Below, piece after piece: positions 22,611-36,663 of a stretch of DNA of 64,000 nt. Origin of the DNA: Eriocheir sinensis (lineage: Eukaryota > Arthropoda > Malacostraca > Decapoda > Varunidae). Both the position numbers and the translations under genes were made by a program. Numbering within the stretch: position 1 is the first letter of the stretch; each line of letters opens with the position of its first letter. The stretch is taken from NCBI RefSeq assembly GCF_024679095.1, contig NC_066509.1, forward strand, positions 20,919,574 to 20,983,573. The letters are read 5' to 3'. The notes below the pieces were generated by a model. That model saw only the letters and a program-made list of their open reading frames with translations, did no database searches and had not been told where the DNA came from.

Positions 22611-25291
22611 AAATACTACAGCACAATGTCCACCATTGGCACACCAAAGCCATCAATCTAATAAGCACGTACACACATGAGAACCCAGATGTAATCCTCA
22701 TAAATATCCATGGCCTCCCCCACACCCAGGTTCTAAAGATACCGGGTTATTCATGTTATCAGCGGAACATAACAGGTGAACAACACGCTGGAGTGGCAAT
22801 AGCAGTCAAAACAGGAACCCAGCACAAAATATATGACGACTTCCACTACTCCGACACCCATTCTGTTAAATTAATGACTACCCTCGAGCCCATTAATATT
22901 GCCACTACTTACATCCCCCCAAGAGAGGGCTGCATTATGTTTCCTGACTTCTATAAACTGCTACGCATACCTGTACCCATGTACTTCCTAGGCGACTTAA
23001 ACGCGCGCCACACCAGCCTTGGCCATTCCAACACAAATACAACTGGACGAAACATTATGAAAATCATCACCACCTTCGGAGCCCAGCACATAGGTCCAAA
23101 TTTCCCCACGTTTACAGGCCACTCAGCCCTCACCACGCCTGACGTGATTCTAACGAATGGGAAAACATACCACAACACCCACCCCAGCCAATACTGTTCA
23201 CCATCTCAACCACTCCCGTTGTCGTGCCCTGCCCACAGCGGATGAACACAAAAAAGACGAATTGGGAGCAATATAAGAACATTATTGACTCAGAACTACC
23301 TGACCTACATCTAGAGGGGAAAAACACGGATGACATAGAAACCGCTGTCAACACCTGGTATACTACTGATAAAACTGCCCAAGCACAAGCAATACCCCTC
23401 ACAAGGCACAAAACACTATCATACCCCCACCGCAACCAAGAGATTACGGACGCACAGCTACGTTTTACCAACATCCTCCGATACGCCGGGAGGCACGGCT
23501 GGACGCATGATCTTTATCAACAAAGTAGATTTTTTCAACGAACGCTACAAGATACGTGCAAAACAGCATACAACAGGCACTGGGAAAACACAATAAAAGG
23601 CCTCGCCGAGAAATACAAGGACCCAAAAGCCTTCTGGCAGGGAATAAAACGCCTGCAGGGCAATAGACACCACCGCCCCATACACCTAGAAAAGGGAGGA
23701 GTCAAAATACAGGATGACGAGGGTATTGCCCAAGAGTTCAGAGAAACCTGGAAGTCAGTGTTCACAATAAGACCTGAAGACAACGCTCATTATGACCAAG
23801 ACAATGAACAGGAAGTAAAGGCATGGCTCCAACAAGACCCAACAAGAACCAGGCCACACCATACGATTGATCTGCAGCGCCTAACACAGGCCCATCTGTT
23901 GACTATGGAAATAGGCACAGCCGAGCTCCGATCAGCTATAAACAAAACGAAAAACACGTCGCCCGGAGTGAGCAAAATAGATAAACAACAAATCAGCATG
24001 TTACCCCCCCGGGGGCTAGCGTACCTACTCACCATATATAATGCGATGTTAACAACAGGTTACTTCCCTCAACGATTCAAAGTCGCCACTCTCACCATGA
24101 TACCTAAACCAGGCAAACTATCCACGGATCCCAAGAACTACAGACCAATCTCACTCCTAAAAGTCCCTGGAAAAATCTTTGAAAGAATAATCAACTTACG
24201 ACTCATATATCACCTGGAGGAAAACAACCTTTATAACCCGTCACAGTATGGCTTCAGGGCAGGGAGGAGCACTACGTCAGCTATCTCCGTCGCCAGCGAA
24301 AAGGTAGCACTCACTAAAGGATAAGGACTAAACTGCACTATTATCCAACGCGACATCAGCAAAGCGTTTGATAAAGTCTGGCTACAGGGCCTGCAATACA
24401 AAATACTTCAACTTGGACTGCCAGAGCTAACGGAAAAACTGTTATGTAGCTTCCTTGATCAGCGCTCAGCTTTCATTCGAGTTAAGTCAGCAATATCCTT
24501 CCCGTTCCCCCTGCACAGCGGCGTGCCACAGGGCAGCGTGTTATCACCAACGCTCTTCAGCACCTACACCTCTGACATGCCCCGGTCTGATAATAGAAGC
24601 TGTATGGATATATATTATGCTGACGACGCGACACAAAAAGTGACCTCCAACGGTACCCTAGACCACCATGACGCCCTGGTCGTGCGGGAGGCGAACAGAC
24701 TCAACACATTTGAAAAAAAATGGAAGATCAAAACAAACATAGACAAGTTCGCTGTGGTCGCACTCGGCAGGAAAAAAATAAATGACATACAAATACAGGG
24801 AAACACCATCTCCCACCAAAAACAATGCCAGATGTTAGGCCACACAGTGACATCCACCGGCCTGATCGTTAAACATGTCAACGACAAAACCATGAAAGTT
24901 AAAACAGCCCTCACATCACTAAACAGATTCTGGCACTTCACAGAGCGGCTCAAACTGTATCTGGTAAAGACTAAGATACTTCCTATACTAGATGTTACAG
25001 CTTCAGAGGCTGCAGAACAAAGCGCTGAGATTTGCCACCGGACAGAAATACCCGTACACGGAAAACACAGCAGCACAACACCGCAGACTCGGAGTACAAC
25101 TAGTCAGCACAAGGCTACGGGAGGCCGCCGGAAAGATATGGGAGAAACTAGACCAGCAAGACGACGTGAACTACACCCACGTCAAGGAGCTTGACGGCAG
25201 CACGAACTTGGTCCACCCCTGGTTTCCGCGCAGCTTGAAGTCACTACGAGAACAACCGCCCACACATCACTTCACACAAGTGACGCCATAG
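22580..25291 (+). pseudogene. Jockey-like ORF2: AP endonuclease and reverse transcriptase (broken)
   Basis: The start ATG at 22580 is plausible. Endonuclease motifs include LKILQHNVHHWHTKA, YFLGDLNARHTSLGH and TPDVILTN. The expected SDH motif is lost where a frameshift occurs near 23185. The next frame runs from about 23190 and contains WEQYKNIIDSE, KNTSPGVSKIDKQQI, IPKPGKLSTDPKNYRPISLL and SQYGFRAGRSTTSAIS. A TAA stop at 24322 follows, and the same frame resumes with motif A IQRDISKAFDKVWLQ, motif [16 protein letters not shown] and motif C DIYYADDATQK. A further frameshift near 25010 leads to LQRLQNKALRFATG and the C-terminal end at 25291. Three breaks make it inactive. Catalytic RT residues are intact. 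Confidence 0.85.
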
Positions 25292-25844
25292 CTTAGCCTA
25301 GCTCTCTATACACAAACAATCCAAACACACACACCCCCAGCACGCCGGGGGTATACAAATAAGGTGCCCGATAAACAATAACTACACCAGGACAACTAAC
25401 GAACCTACACCATACAACTGTGCACTCCTACTGTCTTTCCTATTCCCCACCTGTACCTCACCACTAACCCACTTCCTCTTCGTACTATACCCTTGATTAA
25501 AAAAAAGAGAGAGAGTAGCTAAGAATTCTTGAACATTAATTTCCCTCGCAAACTAAACATTCTTAAGAATTTGAAGGTGTTTAGGATCTTTAGGATGTTG
25601 AAGAATTATTAGGCTGTTCAGAATATTGACGTATTAACTGAAGTTTAAAGCACGACATAGTTAATCATATGTTGTAATATGTTTTACTTTGTGGTCTGAA
25701 TTTTTTCCACTTTCATTACGTAATAGTCTTGTAACCATCGTGTGTGTGTGTAGTAATAATAATTAATAGTAATAAACGGTTTATTTAGTTGAGGCAGCCG
25801 TCAAGCTGAAAATTTACACATTATAAATACAATTTTTCTTCGCA

Positions 25845-26010
25845 AACGGAACAAGTACAAAAATAAGGGGGACGGGGATCGGGGGTCTGAATATGTGTGG
25901 GAAGTTTGGGGCGATGGAGCTTGGGGTGGGAGAGGAGGGGGGATAGGGGGAGTGCAGTGCGGAGGTGCCGAGAGGGGGGGAAGGTGCGGTCTCTTCAGAT
26001 GGCGGTGAGG
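25845..26010. other. G-run cluster
   Basis: The plus strand has closely spaced G runs (GGGGG AC GGGG ATC GGGGG, then GGGG, GGGGGG and GGGGG further on), compatible with G-quadruplex formation. No gene is seen from 25516 to 26250. The region includes AT-rich sequence with AATAAACGGTTTATTT. Confidence 0.5.
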
Positions 26011-26254
26011 TCAGGTTATGTGTTAATGCCCAGGTCAGACGCTGGGTTCAGGTGACAGTTGACGGTGGTGGTGCAGGTGGGCAGTTAATGAGTTTATGGG
26101 AGGTCACTCAGGCATACCCAGGCTTAGTAAGGAGGTGCTAAGCTCCTGGGTCGGCGAGACACAGGTGGTAGGTAGCCGTGGGAACAAGTGCACAGCGTTG
26201 ATGAAGTTGCCGTCATCTTGCTCCGAACTTGAGTGACGAGGCTGCCACACTGCC

Positions 26255-26319
26255 TACCATTTCGGTCACCCAGCAGCAGGGGAAGGTCATTCCCCTGCTG
26301 CTGGGTGACCGAAATGGTA
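26255..26319. repeat. Perfect 30-bp inverted repeat, 5-nt loop
   Basis: Arms 26255-26284 and 26290-26319 are exact reverse complements around GGTCA. The arm begins TACCATTTCGGTCACCCAGC. An outer 8-bp pair GCTCCGAA/TTCGGAGC sits at 26220-26227 and 26323-26330. Reading frames on either strand give mirrored peptides and are artefacts. Confidence 0.95.
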
Positions 26320-26613
26320 TCCTTCGGAGCTTCAGGGTGTCGGCCGGGACGCGGTGTATGACGAGGCGTTGGCGACACAGCTCCCACTCGCCTTACAGCA
26401 CCACTAACACATTGCACTCACTGTACGTCTAATGTCACAACATTTCACAAAAGTTCTCAGGAGTAATGAGTTCCTCGAATTAATGGGATTGGGAGGGAAA
26501 GGGAACCGAGGGAAAAGAAAAGAAAAAGAAAAAGAAAAAGGGTCAACAGGCTGACCCTGTGGCTGCTATGGGGAGCGCCATGTGACACGTTTTGACCCCG
26601 TGAGGGTCAGGAT

Positions 26614-26618
<5 letters not shown>

Positions 26619-26670
<52 letters not shown>

Positions 26671-26932
26671 TGGGGTAGGGCGCCTCAAATATTAGTAAAT
26701 AACAGACTGGGAGCTGGTCTGTGGGTTTATGAGCGTGTTTGCTTTTGTGTTTTATGTGTGCATGTGTGTATGTATGTTTGTTGTGTTATCTTTGCCGCAC
26801 GTTGACCTATAACACTTCGAAAAACAGGGAAATAAATGTATATGTTTGTTTGTGTATATGTAGCCATTTATATATTAATCTTCCTATGTATGTTAAGTGT
26901 TTCCCTGGCTTCACGTAAATTCAGAATAGCAG

Positions 26933-27028
<96 letters not shown>
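26619..27028. repeat. Two (GT)n arrays
   Basis: (GT)n at 26619-26667 and a longer uninterrupted one at 26934-27028. The 270 bp between them and the 200 bp after them are GTATGT-rich with no gene seen. Confidence 0.96.
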
Positions 27029-27029
<1 letters not shown>

Positions 27030-27249
27030 AATGTCTGTCTGTGTGTATGTATGTAAGGCTCGTTGGCTTTACTGCACTCCGAACACCCAGAAACAGGGAC
27101 GGGTGTGTACGTATATATGTGTGTATACATGTGTGTATGTACGTATATGTGTGTTGGCCTTTCGCGTTGTCACTATGCCGACAATAATTCCGCGAAGACA
27201 ATTTTACGACGACTATAAGGTTTTACGCCTAACTGAACCTTCCGTATTC

Positions 27250-28090
27250 CTCTTGATCTCCTTCCGTGACTAATGATATTTTGTGTTTTCGAAGTTATTT
27301 TTGTTCCTCTTCCTATCATCGCTATCACTTTGTATTCTCCTCTATCACAGCCATCCACGAGTATTGTTTTTGTTTGTGAAGGTTGCTTTTGTTCTTGTTC
27401 TTCTTATCACTTTCATTATTATCCTGCTTTATTTTTCTCCTTGTTTTTCTTCTTGGTTTTATTAATATCACTGTCATTATTATTACTCACTTTTTGTTGT
27501 ATTCTTCTTCCTCTTTTTCATATTTCTGTTCTTATTATCACTATTACTATTATTGTTCTATGTGTTTCCTTCTTCCTTGTTTTTTATCTTGTTCTTGTTT
27601 TTACTATGACTCTGAACTTTCTTCTGTTTTTGTTTTTTATTTTTTTTACTCCTGTTTTTGTTCATGCTCACATCACTATCACTAATATTATTCTCTTCCA
27701 TTTTTCGTTTATTTCCTTCTTGTTTTTGGTTCTTTTTTTATCATCGTCGCTTCTTATTCTCTGCTGTTTTTCTTTTTTCCTCTTCTTCTTTTTGTTCTCA
27801 TTATTATCACTATCTTATTATTGTCTAGTTTTTTTTCTTCATCCTTTTCTTACTCTTGTTTTGTACTTTTCTCACTATCACTATTATTACCCTGCTTTTC
27901 TTTTTCCTATTGTTATTGTTATTGTTCTTATCATCAATATACCATCATACTACTCATCTTTTTTTTCTTCCTCCTTGTTTTTGTTCTTGTTTAAATTTTT
28001 CTTCCATCACTTTTCCCATACTTATCGTTCACTTTCCCTGTTCGGCACCCTCTGCGTTCACAATCTCTTGACTGTGTCCCGTATTCTCAG
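27250..28090. repeat. Pyrimidine-rich low-complexity tract
   Basis: Almost entirely C/T with interspersed TATTATCACTATT words. The 367-codon open frame across it is all Phe/Leu/Ser/Tyr with no domain, and is rejected as a gene. Confidence 0.75.
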
Positions 28091-28107
28091 ACGCTTTCGA
28101 CTTTCAT

Positions 28108-29660
28108 ATCAATCAATCAATAAATCAATCAATGGGGGCATACGCCGGGGGGCGTGTCACCTCGCCCACCCTACGACGCCAAGCCAGGGGTCTCTCCGGG
28201 CGAGTCTCCATGCAGGCCCCCTTCCCAACCCGAGTATCTCCCGGCAGGATCTATCGACTTGCTCAAGCAACGAACTCCGTGGGCGTCCTCTTGGCCTCCT
28301 CCACTCTGGATTGTCTCTTACAGACAACCCGATGAGCAGGATCAGCTTCCGGAAAACGTCCCACGTGCCCGTATAGCCGGAGTTGGCGTTGACGGACTAT
28401 GCTGGTAATATATGTCGAATCAGTCTCACGGAGTACTCGCCGGTTTGACATAAAGTCATTCCAGCGATATCCCATGATTCTGCGTAGACACTTATTACCA
28501 AAGGCATCAATCCGCCTCTCCAAGTCCCCATTTAGTGACCATGTCTCACAGCCATAGAGTAAGACAGGGAGCACAAGAGACTTTAAAATCCGGATCTTTG
28601 TCTTTCAGCACAGGTATCGACAACGCCATATACTCGTATTGAGCGAGTCCATAACACCGTGTACCTGACCAATCCTTCGTAAGACTTCCTGGCCAGACTC
28701 ACCGTTGTTATGAACTACGCTACCAAGATACGTGAAACTTTCTGAGATCTCAACGTCCTCGCCACACTCATGAACAGACTGTACTGTGTCATCCAGCAAG
28801 CCTCCAAACACCTGTTCCTTGGTCTTGGCCCAGGAGACCTGAAGTCCGTAGGGCTTCGCCTCCTCGTGCAGTGCCTCGAGAGCCATCACCAAAACCTTCA
28901 GCGACTCCGCTATGATTACTGCATCATCAGCAAAAACAAGGTCAGTGACCCTGGTTTTGCCAATGAATGCTCTGCAATGACTCTGGTCCACAACTCTGCC
29001 CTATACCCAGTCCATACAAGTGTTGAAAAGCGATGGGGCTAGGACACAGCCCTGCCTCACTCCCGCATTCACGGGAAAGAAGCTGGACAAGCCCCCACCC
29101 CACTTCACAGCACTCTCTGTCCTAGAATACAGACCAGTCCGCAGACCAATAGTCCTCGCAGAAATCCCACGGAGTCGCAGAAAATCCCAGAGTGCCTCAC
29201 GATGCACTGAATAAAACGCCTTCTTGAGATCGACATAGGCTGCAAGCAACCCCTGTCGAAACTCACGTCGGCGCTCCACCAGTACACGAAGCGCTAGGAT
29301 ACGGTCATTAGTTGACTTACCAGGCAGACAGACTGCGAATTCGCATCAGCAATAGGTGGGCAAGCACCTTGCCTGGCACACTGAGCAGTGTAATACCACG
29401 GTAGTTGTTGCAGTCCTGGCGGTCCCCTTTCCCTTTCCAGATAGGGACGACCAACCCCCTCTTCCAGTCAGGAGGAATGGTACCGGACTGCCATACGGCA
29501 GTCAAGACTGCATGCAGCCCGAGGATCATGGCCTCACCTCCAGCTTTGAGCAGCTCCACACTCCACAGCCTCTCTGACCTCAACCAGAGAGGGTGGGCTT
29601 TCGTCAATGGGTGGGTCAGCATCCGCCACCTGCAACCCAGCAACTGCTATAATAGTGTGT
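28108..29660 (-). mobile_element. RTE-like non-LTR retrotransposon, 3' part
   Basis: RT and C-terminal region in several frames on the minus strand, ending in a coding TRPPAYAPID block followed by a (TTGA)n tail (plus strand ATCAATCAATCAATAAATC at about 28108-28133). Short tandem tails and the LLYGCETW motif are typical of RTE-type elements. The clade call is from motifs only. It is truncated at the 5' side near 29660. Confidence 0.75.
28140..29643 (-). pseudogene. RTE-like reverse transcriptase (broken)
   Basis: Successive segments read: fingers (29643-29317) with LVVPIWKGKGDRQDCNNYRG; motif A (29279-29001) LAAYVDLKKAFYSVHREALW, where the usual AFD is AFY; motif B NAGVRQGCVLAPSLFNTCMD; and motif C (28991-28605) VTDLVFADDAVIIAESL. 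The ESFTYLGSVVHNNG block follows, then a TGA stop at 28605. After it the same frame gives LPVLLYGCETWSLNGDLERR and RRIMGYRWNDFMSN, then GHVGRFPEADPAHRVV. A final frameshift near 28263 precedes the natural end. It is inactive. Confidence 0.78.
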
Positions 29661-30112
29661 ACATTGTTTGGCACAAGAAGCCTAATTTGCGATATTTTGT
29701 AACACTTTATTCGTTATTTTCGTTTTCTTTTTTTTTTAGTCCTTGTTGCCCCTCATCCACTTTTATTTATTTATTTTTCCTTTATTTCGTTTTTCCTTCA
29801 TTATCGTCACCATCTTCTTGTTCTTGTTTTTCTTCTTTTTGTTCTTCTTCTTCTTCTTCTTCCACCCCTACCACCTCCTCCCCCACCTCCTCCTCTCTCT
29901 CCTCTCGTCTTATCTCCCTTATTACCGTTTTTATATCTATTTATGACCTTTATCACAAATTCTTCCGTTGTCTATTGTCTCTTAAATTATCACCACACAT
30001 GTTATCTCCTTGGTCCATTCCCTTATCTTGACTTCCTGGTTTGTTTTGTATTTATTTATTTCCATTACTTGTTTTATTCTTTCTAATATCACGTATTTAT
30101 TTATTCCCTCGT

Positions 30113-30126
30113 CGCGCGCGCGCGCG

Positions 30127-30187
<61 letters not shown>
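30113..30187. repeat. (CG)n followed by (GT)n alternating purine-pyrimidine tract
   Basis: TCGCGCGCGCGCGCGCTCG runs into (TG)n to 30187. The upstream 400 bp (29700-30110) are pyrimidine-rich with no gene seen. Confidence 0.95.
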
Positions 30188-30188
<1 letters not shown>

Positions 30189-30216
30189 CTTACCCCTACC
30201 AGTTTTCCCTTATGCA

Positions 30217-30267
30217 GGGATCACACATCTGCGATTTCGCTCTGCGACGCTTGGTGATTTTGAAAAT
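30217..30267 (+). repeat. Left member of a 51-bp inverted pair
   Basis: Starts GGGATCACACATCTGCGATT. It matches the reverse complement of 32765-32815 at 48 of 51 positions, with weaker similarity extending about 12 bp further inward. It may be a terminal inverted repeat of a DNA transposon. Confidence 0.85.
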
Positions 30268-30610
30268 GCACGAAATCGTGGGAGCACCGCCATTGTCTCT
30301 GGGCGTTTGCCTCTGTTTCAACACACAGCAACATGGCGAGGGAGGGTTGCTCGCCTATACGCACATGAGGGCGACAGGCGAGGGGACGTCGAGGTGAATC
30401 GTGCGTGAATGCGCGCGACTGTACGCAGAGGAGCCCAATTTTGAAAATAAAACCCGTTGCGACAGTTCGCGATGGACGCAGGGCATGGCGGCTATGCGCG
30501 ACCGCCCCTCGTCCAGCCGCTCGACGACGCTCGACATCTCACGCATGGTCGAGAAAACGTCGAGGGCGCGTTACTGTACGACCCATATAGGCGGGCAACA
30601 CTATTCGCGT
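30268..30610. other. CpG-rich sub-terminal segment
   Basis: Rich in CGCGAC, TCGACG and GTCGAG words, in contrast to the AT-rich surroundings. No conserved reading frame. It resembles in style, but not in alignable sequence, the segment at 32340-32764 inside the right end. Confidence 0.5.
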
Positions 30611-30642
30611 TCTCTCTTCCATCCATCCCCCACACACCACAC

Positions 30643-30905
<263 letters not shown>

Positions 30906-30910
30906 ATGAT

Positions 30911-30920
30911 ATCTATATAT

Positions 30921-31005
<85 letters not shown>

Positions 31006-31027
31006 TATATACATATATATATACATA

Positions 31028-31058
<31 letters not shown>

Positions 31059-31072
31059 CTATATATATATAT
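30911..31072. repeat. (AT)n microsatellite with ATAC variants
   Basis: Imperfect in its second half. It directly meets the 5' end of jockey copy C. Confidence 0.96.
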
Positions 31073-32339
<1,267 letters not shown>

Positions 32340-32345
<6 letters not shown>

Positions 32346-32764
32346 GCAGGCGGGCAGGGTAGCGGCATGTGGCAGGACAGTGATGAGTGCGAGCGAGCGG
32401 TCGCTCGCCAAGACGTCAACGGTTTTTCACACCCTCCCGCTCTCTCGCTGCCATCTCCCTTCCCAAAGCAGCGTCGCTGCCATACGCATGATGTACAAAG
32501 TCGCTCGCATATACGCTCGCATACACCGCGACCCCTTGCGTTTGACGAAGGTATGCGAGCGCATACTGCGATGGTCCCTGGCTTAACCGTGCGAATAATC
32601 GTGCGTTTTGGCCAATATCGCAGACTTTTGCGAACTTTTTGATAATTTCAAAATGTTCGCGCGACGGGCCGGCACCCGCAAGTCGTGTGAACTTTACCGC
32701 GCGACTATTGCAAATAATCGCAGGGACGTCGCTACGATGTCGAGCGTATATGCCGATTTCGAAA
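32340..32764. other. CpG-rich segment inside the right inverted end
   Basis: Contains GAGCGAGCGGTCGCTCGC (a small palindrome) and many TCGCGCGA or CGCTCGCAT words. No supported gene. See 30268-30610. Confidence 0.5.
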
Positions 32765-32815
32765 ATTTTCAAAATCGCCAACCGTCGCAGAGCGAAATCG
32801 CGGATGTGTGATCCC
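32765..32815 (-). repeat. Right member of the 51-bp inverted pair
   Basis: Read on the minus strand it begins GGGATCACACATCCGCGATT. It pairs with 30217-30267. The flanks ATGCA (left) and AGCAT (right) are not a direct duplication. Confidence 0.85.
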
Positions 32816-32824
32816 AGCATTACC

Positions 32825-33626
<802 letters not shown>

Positions 33627-33739
33627 CCCTCTCCCCCCCCGAAACTAAGCAAATTTCCTGGCGCGTACAATATATAACGGCAATTTATTAATATTCTTTG
33701 ACTTTATAATTCTCTTTCGCGCATCTCCGGGGACGGCGG

Positions 33740-34300
33740 CGGAACGAAGGGAGGGGTGGGGAGAGGAGGGGAGGGTTAAGGGAGGCTCGGCGGAACGAAG
33801 TGAGGGAGAGGGGAGGGGCGGGATGGGAGTGCAGATAGGGGAGGAAGGGAAGGAAGGGAAGGGAGGAAATGGAAAGGAGGGGAGGGAAATGGAAAGGAGG
33901 GGAGGGAAGGGAAGGGGAAGGGAGGGAAATGGAAAGGAGGGGAGGGAACGGAAGGGGAAGGGAAGGAAATGGAAAGGAGGGGAGGGAAGGGAAGGGAAGG
34001 GAAGGGAAGGGGAAGGGAGGGAAATGGAAAGGAGGGGAGGGACGGGAAGGGGAAGGGAGGGAAATGGAAAGGAGGGGAGGGGAGGGAAGGGAAGGGGAAG
34101 AGAGGGAAATGGAAAGGAGGGGAGGGAAGGGAAGTGGAAGGGAGGGAAATGGAAAGGAGGGGAGGGAAGGGAAGGGAAGGGAAGGATGGATGAGGACAGA
34201 TAAGGGAAGGGAAGGGGACGGGAAGGAAATTGGAGAGGAGGGGAGGGAAGGGAAGGTAGGGAAGGAAGATGGGAGATAAGTAAAGGAAGGGAAGGGAGGA
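33740..34300. repeat. G-rich minisatellite, unit ~39 bp
   Basis: From about 33865 to 34260 the unit GGGAAATGGAAAGGAGGGGA plus GGGAAGGGAAGGGGAAG repeats about nine to ten times on the plus strand. Units carry four or more G runs of 3-4 with 1-2 nt loops. Confidence 0.88.
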
Positions 34301-34506
34301 AAAATGAAAAAAAGGCGAATCAGTTGTTCTTTTTTACGTATTTCAGGTGTTGTTGTGTGCTCGAGTAAGTGTTCTTTTTGCCACCGTAGCCAATGATAAT
34401 GATGGGGACGATAACTGTAGTGATATAAGTAATAATGATATAAATAATATTAATAAAACCACCGCCACCATCACCACCCCAACAACAACTACTACTATTA
34501 CTATTC

Positions 34507-34724
34507 TTATTTTACGTTCAGCCTAAAGCGCCGGTAGGCTTTCTTGATGGGGCCTGCTGGTCGGCCGCAGCCCGTTAGTGGCAGGCAGGTGTTTAATCAA
34601 CAATAGCGCCATCATGCTTGGCTCAGGCTACCCCAGGCTCCACATAATCCTCCTTAGAGAGTGTTGAAGTGGTCGTCAGGACAGCATGCGGGTGATTTCG
34701 GCGATGACTGTTGACCGCGGAGTA
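34507..34724 (-). mobile_element. tRNA-derived SINE, copy 1 (5'-truncated)
   Basis: It shares the body with 61581-61908: GCCGGTAGGCTT, CAGCCCGT, GGCGCCATC-like, GGCTCA and GTCAGGACAGCATG. The tRNA-like head is missing. On the plus strand the tail side adjoins T-rich and (ACT)n sequence. The tail faces left, so the copy is on the minus strand. Confidence 0.75.
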
Positions 34725-34892
34725 ATAATAATACTGAGAAGTAAGTTAAGAAAAGATAATAATAACAATCCATTCCCTTTCAGAGTTAGTGAAAGAGATA
34801 ATGATAATACAAATATGAACAAATGAAAGAAGGATAAGGCGTGCTAAACAGAATAACCTATAAATATATAAAAAAACGGTAAGAAAAGTGAG

Positions 34893-35231
<339 letters not shown>

Positions 35232-35654
35232 CCCCCCCCCCGAATAGCACGCCCTAGGTGACACAAATGCTGTCTCACGAAGATTTGCCGCCCATAACAC
35301 ACGAGGGAATGCGAAAGCCAGGAGCAGGAGGAGGAGGAGGAGGAGGAGGAATACATAGACTACATAGGAACACATAGGAAGAACAGACACCAGAAGACAT
35401 GTCGGTCTATGGCGAGGGTGTCTGTTTACTACCGCTACTACTAGTAAACCACGTGTGGTAGGAGAGGATAGAATAGATGAAGGCTCCTCCCCACCCACCT
35501 CTCCCTCCGGCAACGTGCTGGCAGGAAATAGTTAGAACACCATGTGCCTTTAAGGAAGAAAGGGACATGGAAATTTTACAGTAAAGAGAGAAATAAGAGG
35601 AAATTACTACCCTTAACTTACGCTACAGGTGACCTAAGCTGTGGGGGAAACTAA

Positions 35655-35950
35655 TGTCTTCAGGTTGTACTCGTGCTGCAGGCTGCCTGAGACAAACGAA
35701 AAAGGGTCAGTAAACAGAATATGTAGTTGAATCATAAAAAAAAAAAAAATTAAAAGTTGGTATTAAATTGGACTGCTCACGATGGAGTGAGATGTATTTT
35801 CAGGGGTTACAGGTAGAGGCTTGATCCTTGTTTATCTTCGGTATAGGGGTACGCTCCAGTATCTTCTTAACCTTAATGTTCCCACACCTCACTCATCAGA
35901 TATAAAATAACATGTCTGCAGGTTGTAGCCGTGCTGCAGTGTACCTGAAA
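35655..35950. repeat. Two copies of a ~50-bp local repeat
   Basis: Segments at about 35655-35710 and 35908-35965 share the order TCAGGTTGTA, CGTGCTGCAG, CCTGA and AAAAAG. A G-rich (GGA)n sits earlier at 35326-35350. No gene is seen between 35230 and 36660. Confidence 0.55.
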
Positions 35951-35960
35951 CATGAAAAAG

Positions 35961-35964
<4 letters not shown>

Positions 35965-36010
<46 letters not shown>
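35965..36010. repeat. (GA)n microsatellite
   Basis: About 22 GA units. Confidence 0.97.
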
Positions 36011-36013
<3 letters not shown>

Positions 36014-36426
36014 TTCATTGTTGTTTTCTTTCATAGTCCTCGTTTTCTTTTTCCCGTTTTTTATTTGTTTACTTCTCGAGTTTTGTCTTCTGAGCTTTAT
36101 TTCTTTTGTTTTTCCTTTCAAGTTTCCTTCATTACTTCATTGCGTTTCATTTTTTTTGTTTACCTTTTTTATCTATTCATTATCCGCTTCCTTCCCTTTT
36201 TACTTGAAATGTCTAACAATTCTTTAGTTTGCTTTGTCTAAATTCCATTTACTTGTCTACTCATCTTTCTAGTGTTAATTATTCTTCCTCCTCCCCTTTC
36301 TCCTCTTCCTCCTCCAAAAATCCTGTCGCCTGCCGTTCATTTTAATTCCTCCTCTTCTTGTTTCTCCCTTCGTTCACATTTTCTTACCCCAGATAGTTAT
36401 CCTCCTCCTCCAACTTCTTCTCTCTC

Positions 36427-36660
36427 CTCCTCCTCCTCCTCCTCCTCCTCCTCCTCCTCCTCCTCCTCCTCCTGATCCTCCTCCTCCTCCTCCTCCTCCT
36501 CCTCCTCCTCCTTTTACCCCTCTTCCTTATTCCTCCTCGTCTTTAACCATGCGAAGCTTAAACACTATTTCTAGTTCCACCTCTTCCATCTCTCCCCCTC
36601 CCCCTTGTCCTCCTCCTCCTCCTCCTCCTCCTCCTCCTCCTCCTCCTCTTCCTCTTCCTC
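36427..36660. repeat. (CCT)n trinucleotide arrays
   Basis: (CCT)n at 36427-36511 with one GAT interruption and again at 36606-36650. It ends directly at the left boundary of the TIR element. Confidence 0.96.
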
Positions 36661-36663
36661 GTC

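Larger units (their letters stand above)
21904..25508 (+). mobile_element. Jockey-like retrotransposon of a second family
   Basis: Begins after GAGAGAGA (21896-21903) and ends in TTGATTAAAAAAAA followed by GAGAGAGAG (25507-25515), which is a candidate target-site duplication within a GA array. It contains a Pro-rich upstream frame, an endonuclease and an RT. It is distinct in sequence from copies A-F of the other jockey-like family. Confidence 0.85.

Noticed and set aside
26124..26432. Opposing frames both containing SVTQQQG and LLLGDRNG peptides
   Set aside because: The identical peptides arise because the frames cross the perfect inverted repeat.
27273..28376. 367-codon plus-strand frame
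   Set aside because: Translation is almost only Phe, Leu, Ser and Tyr from a pyrimidine tract and runs on into the RTE-like element in antisense.
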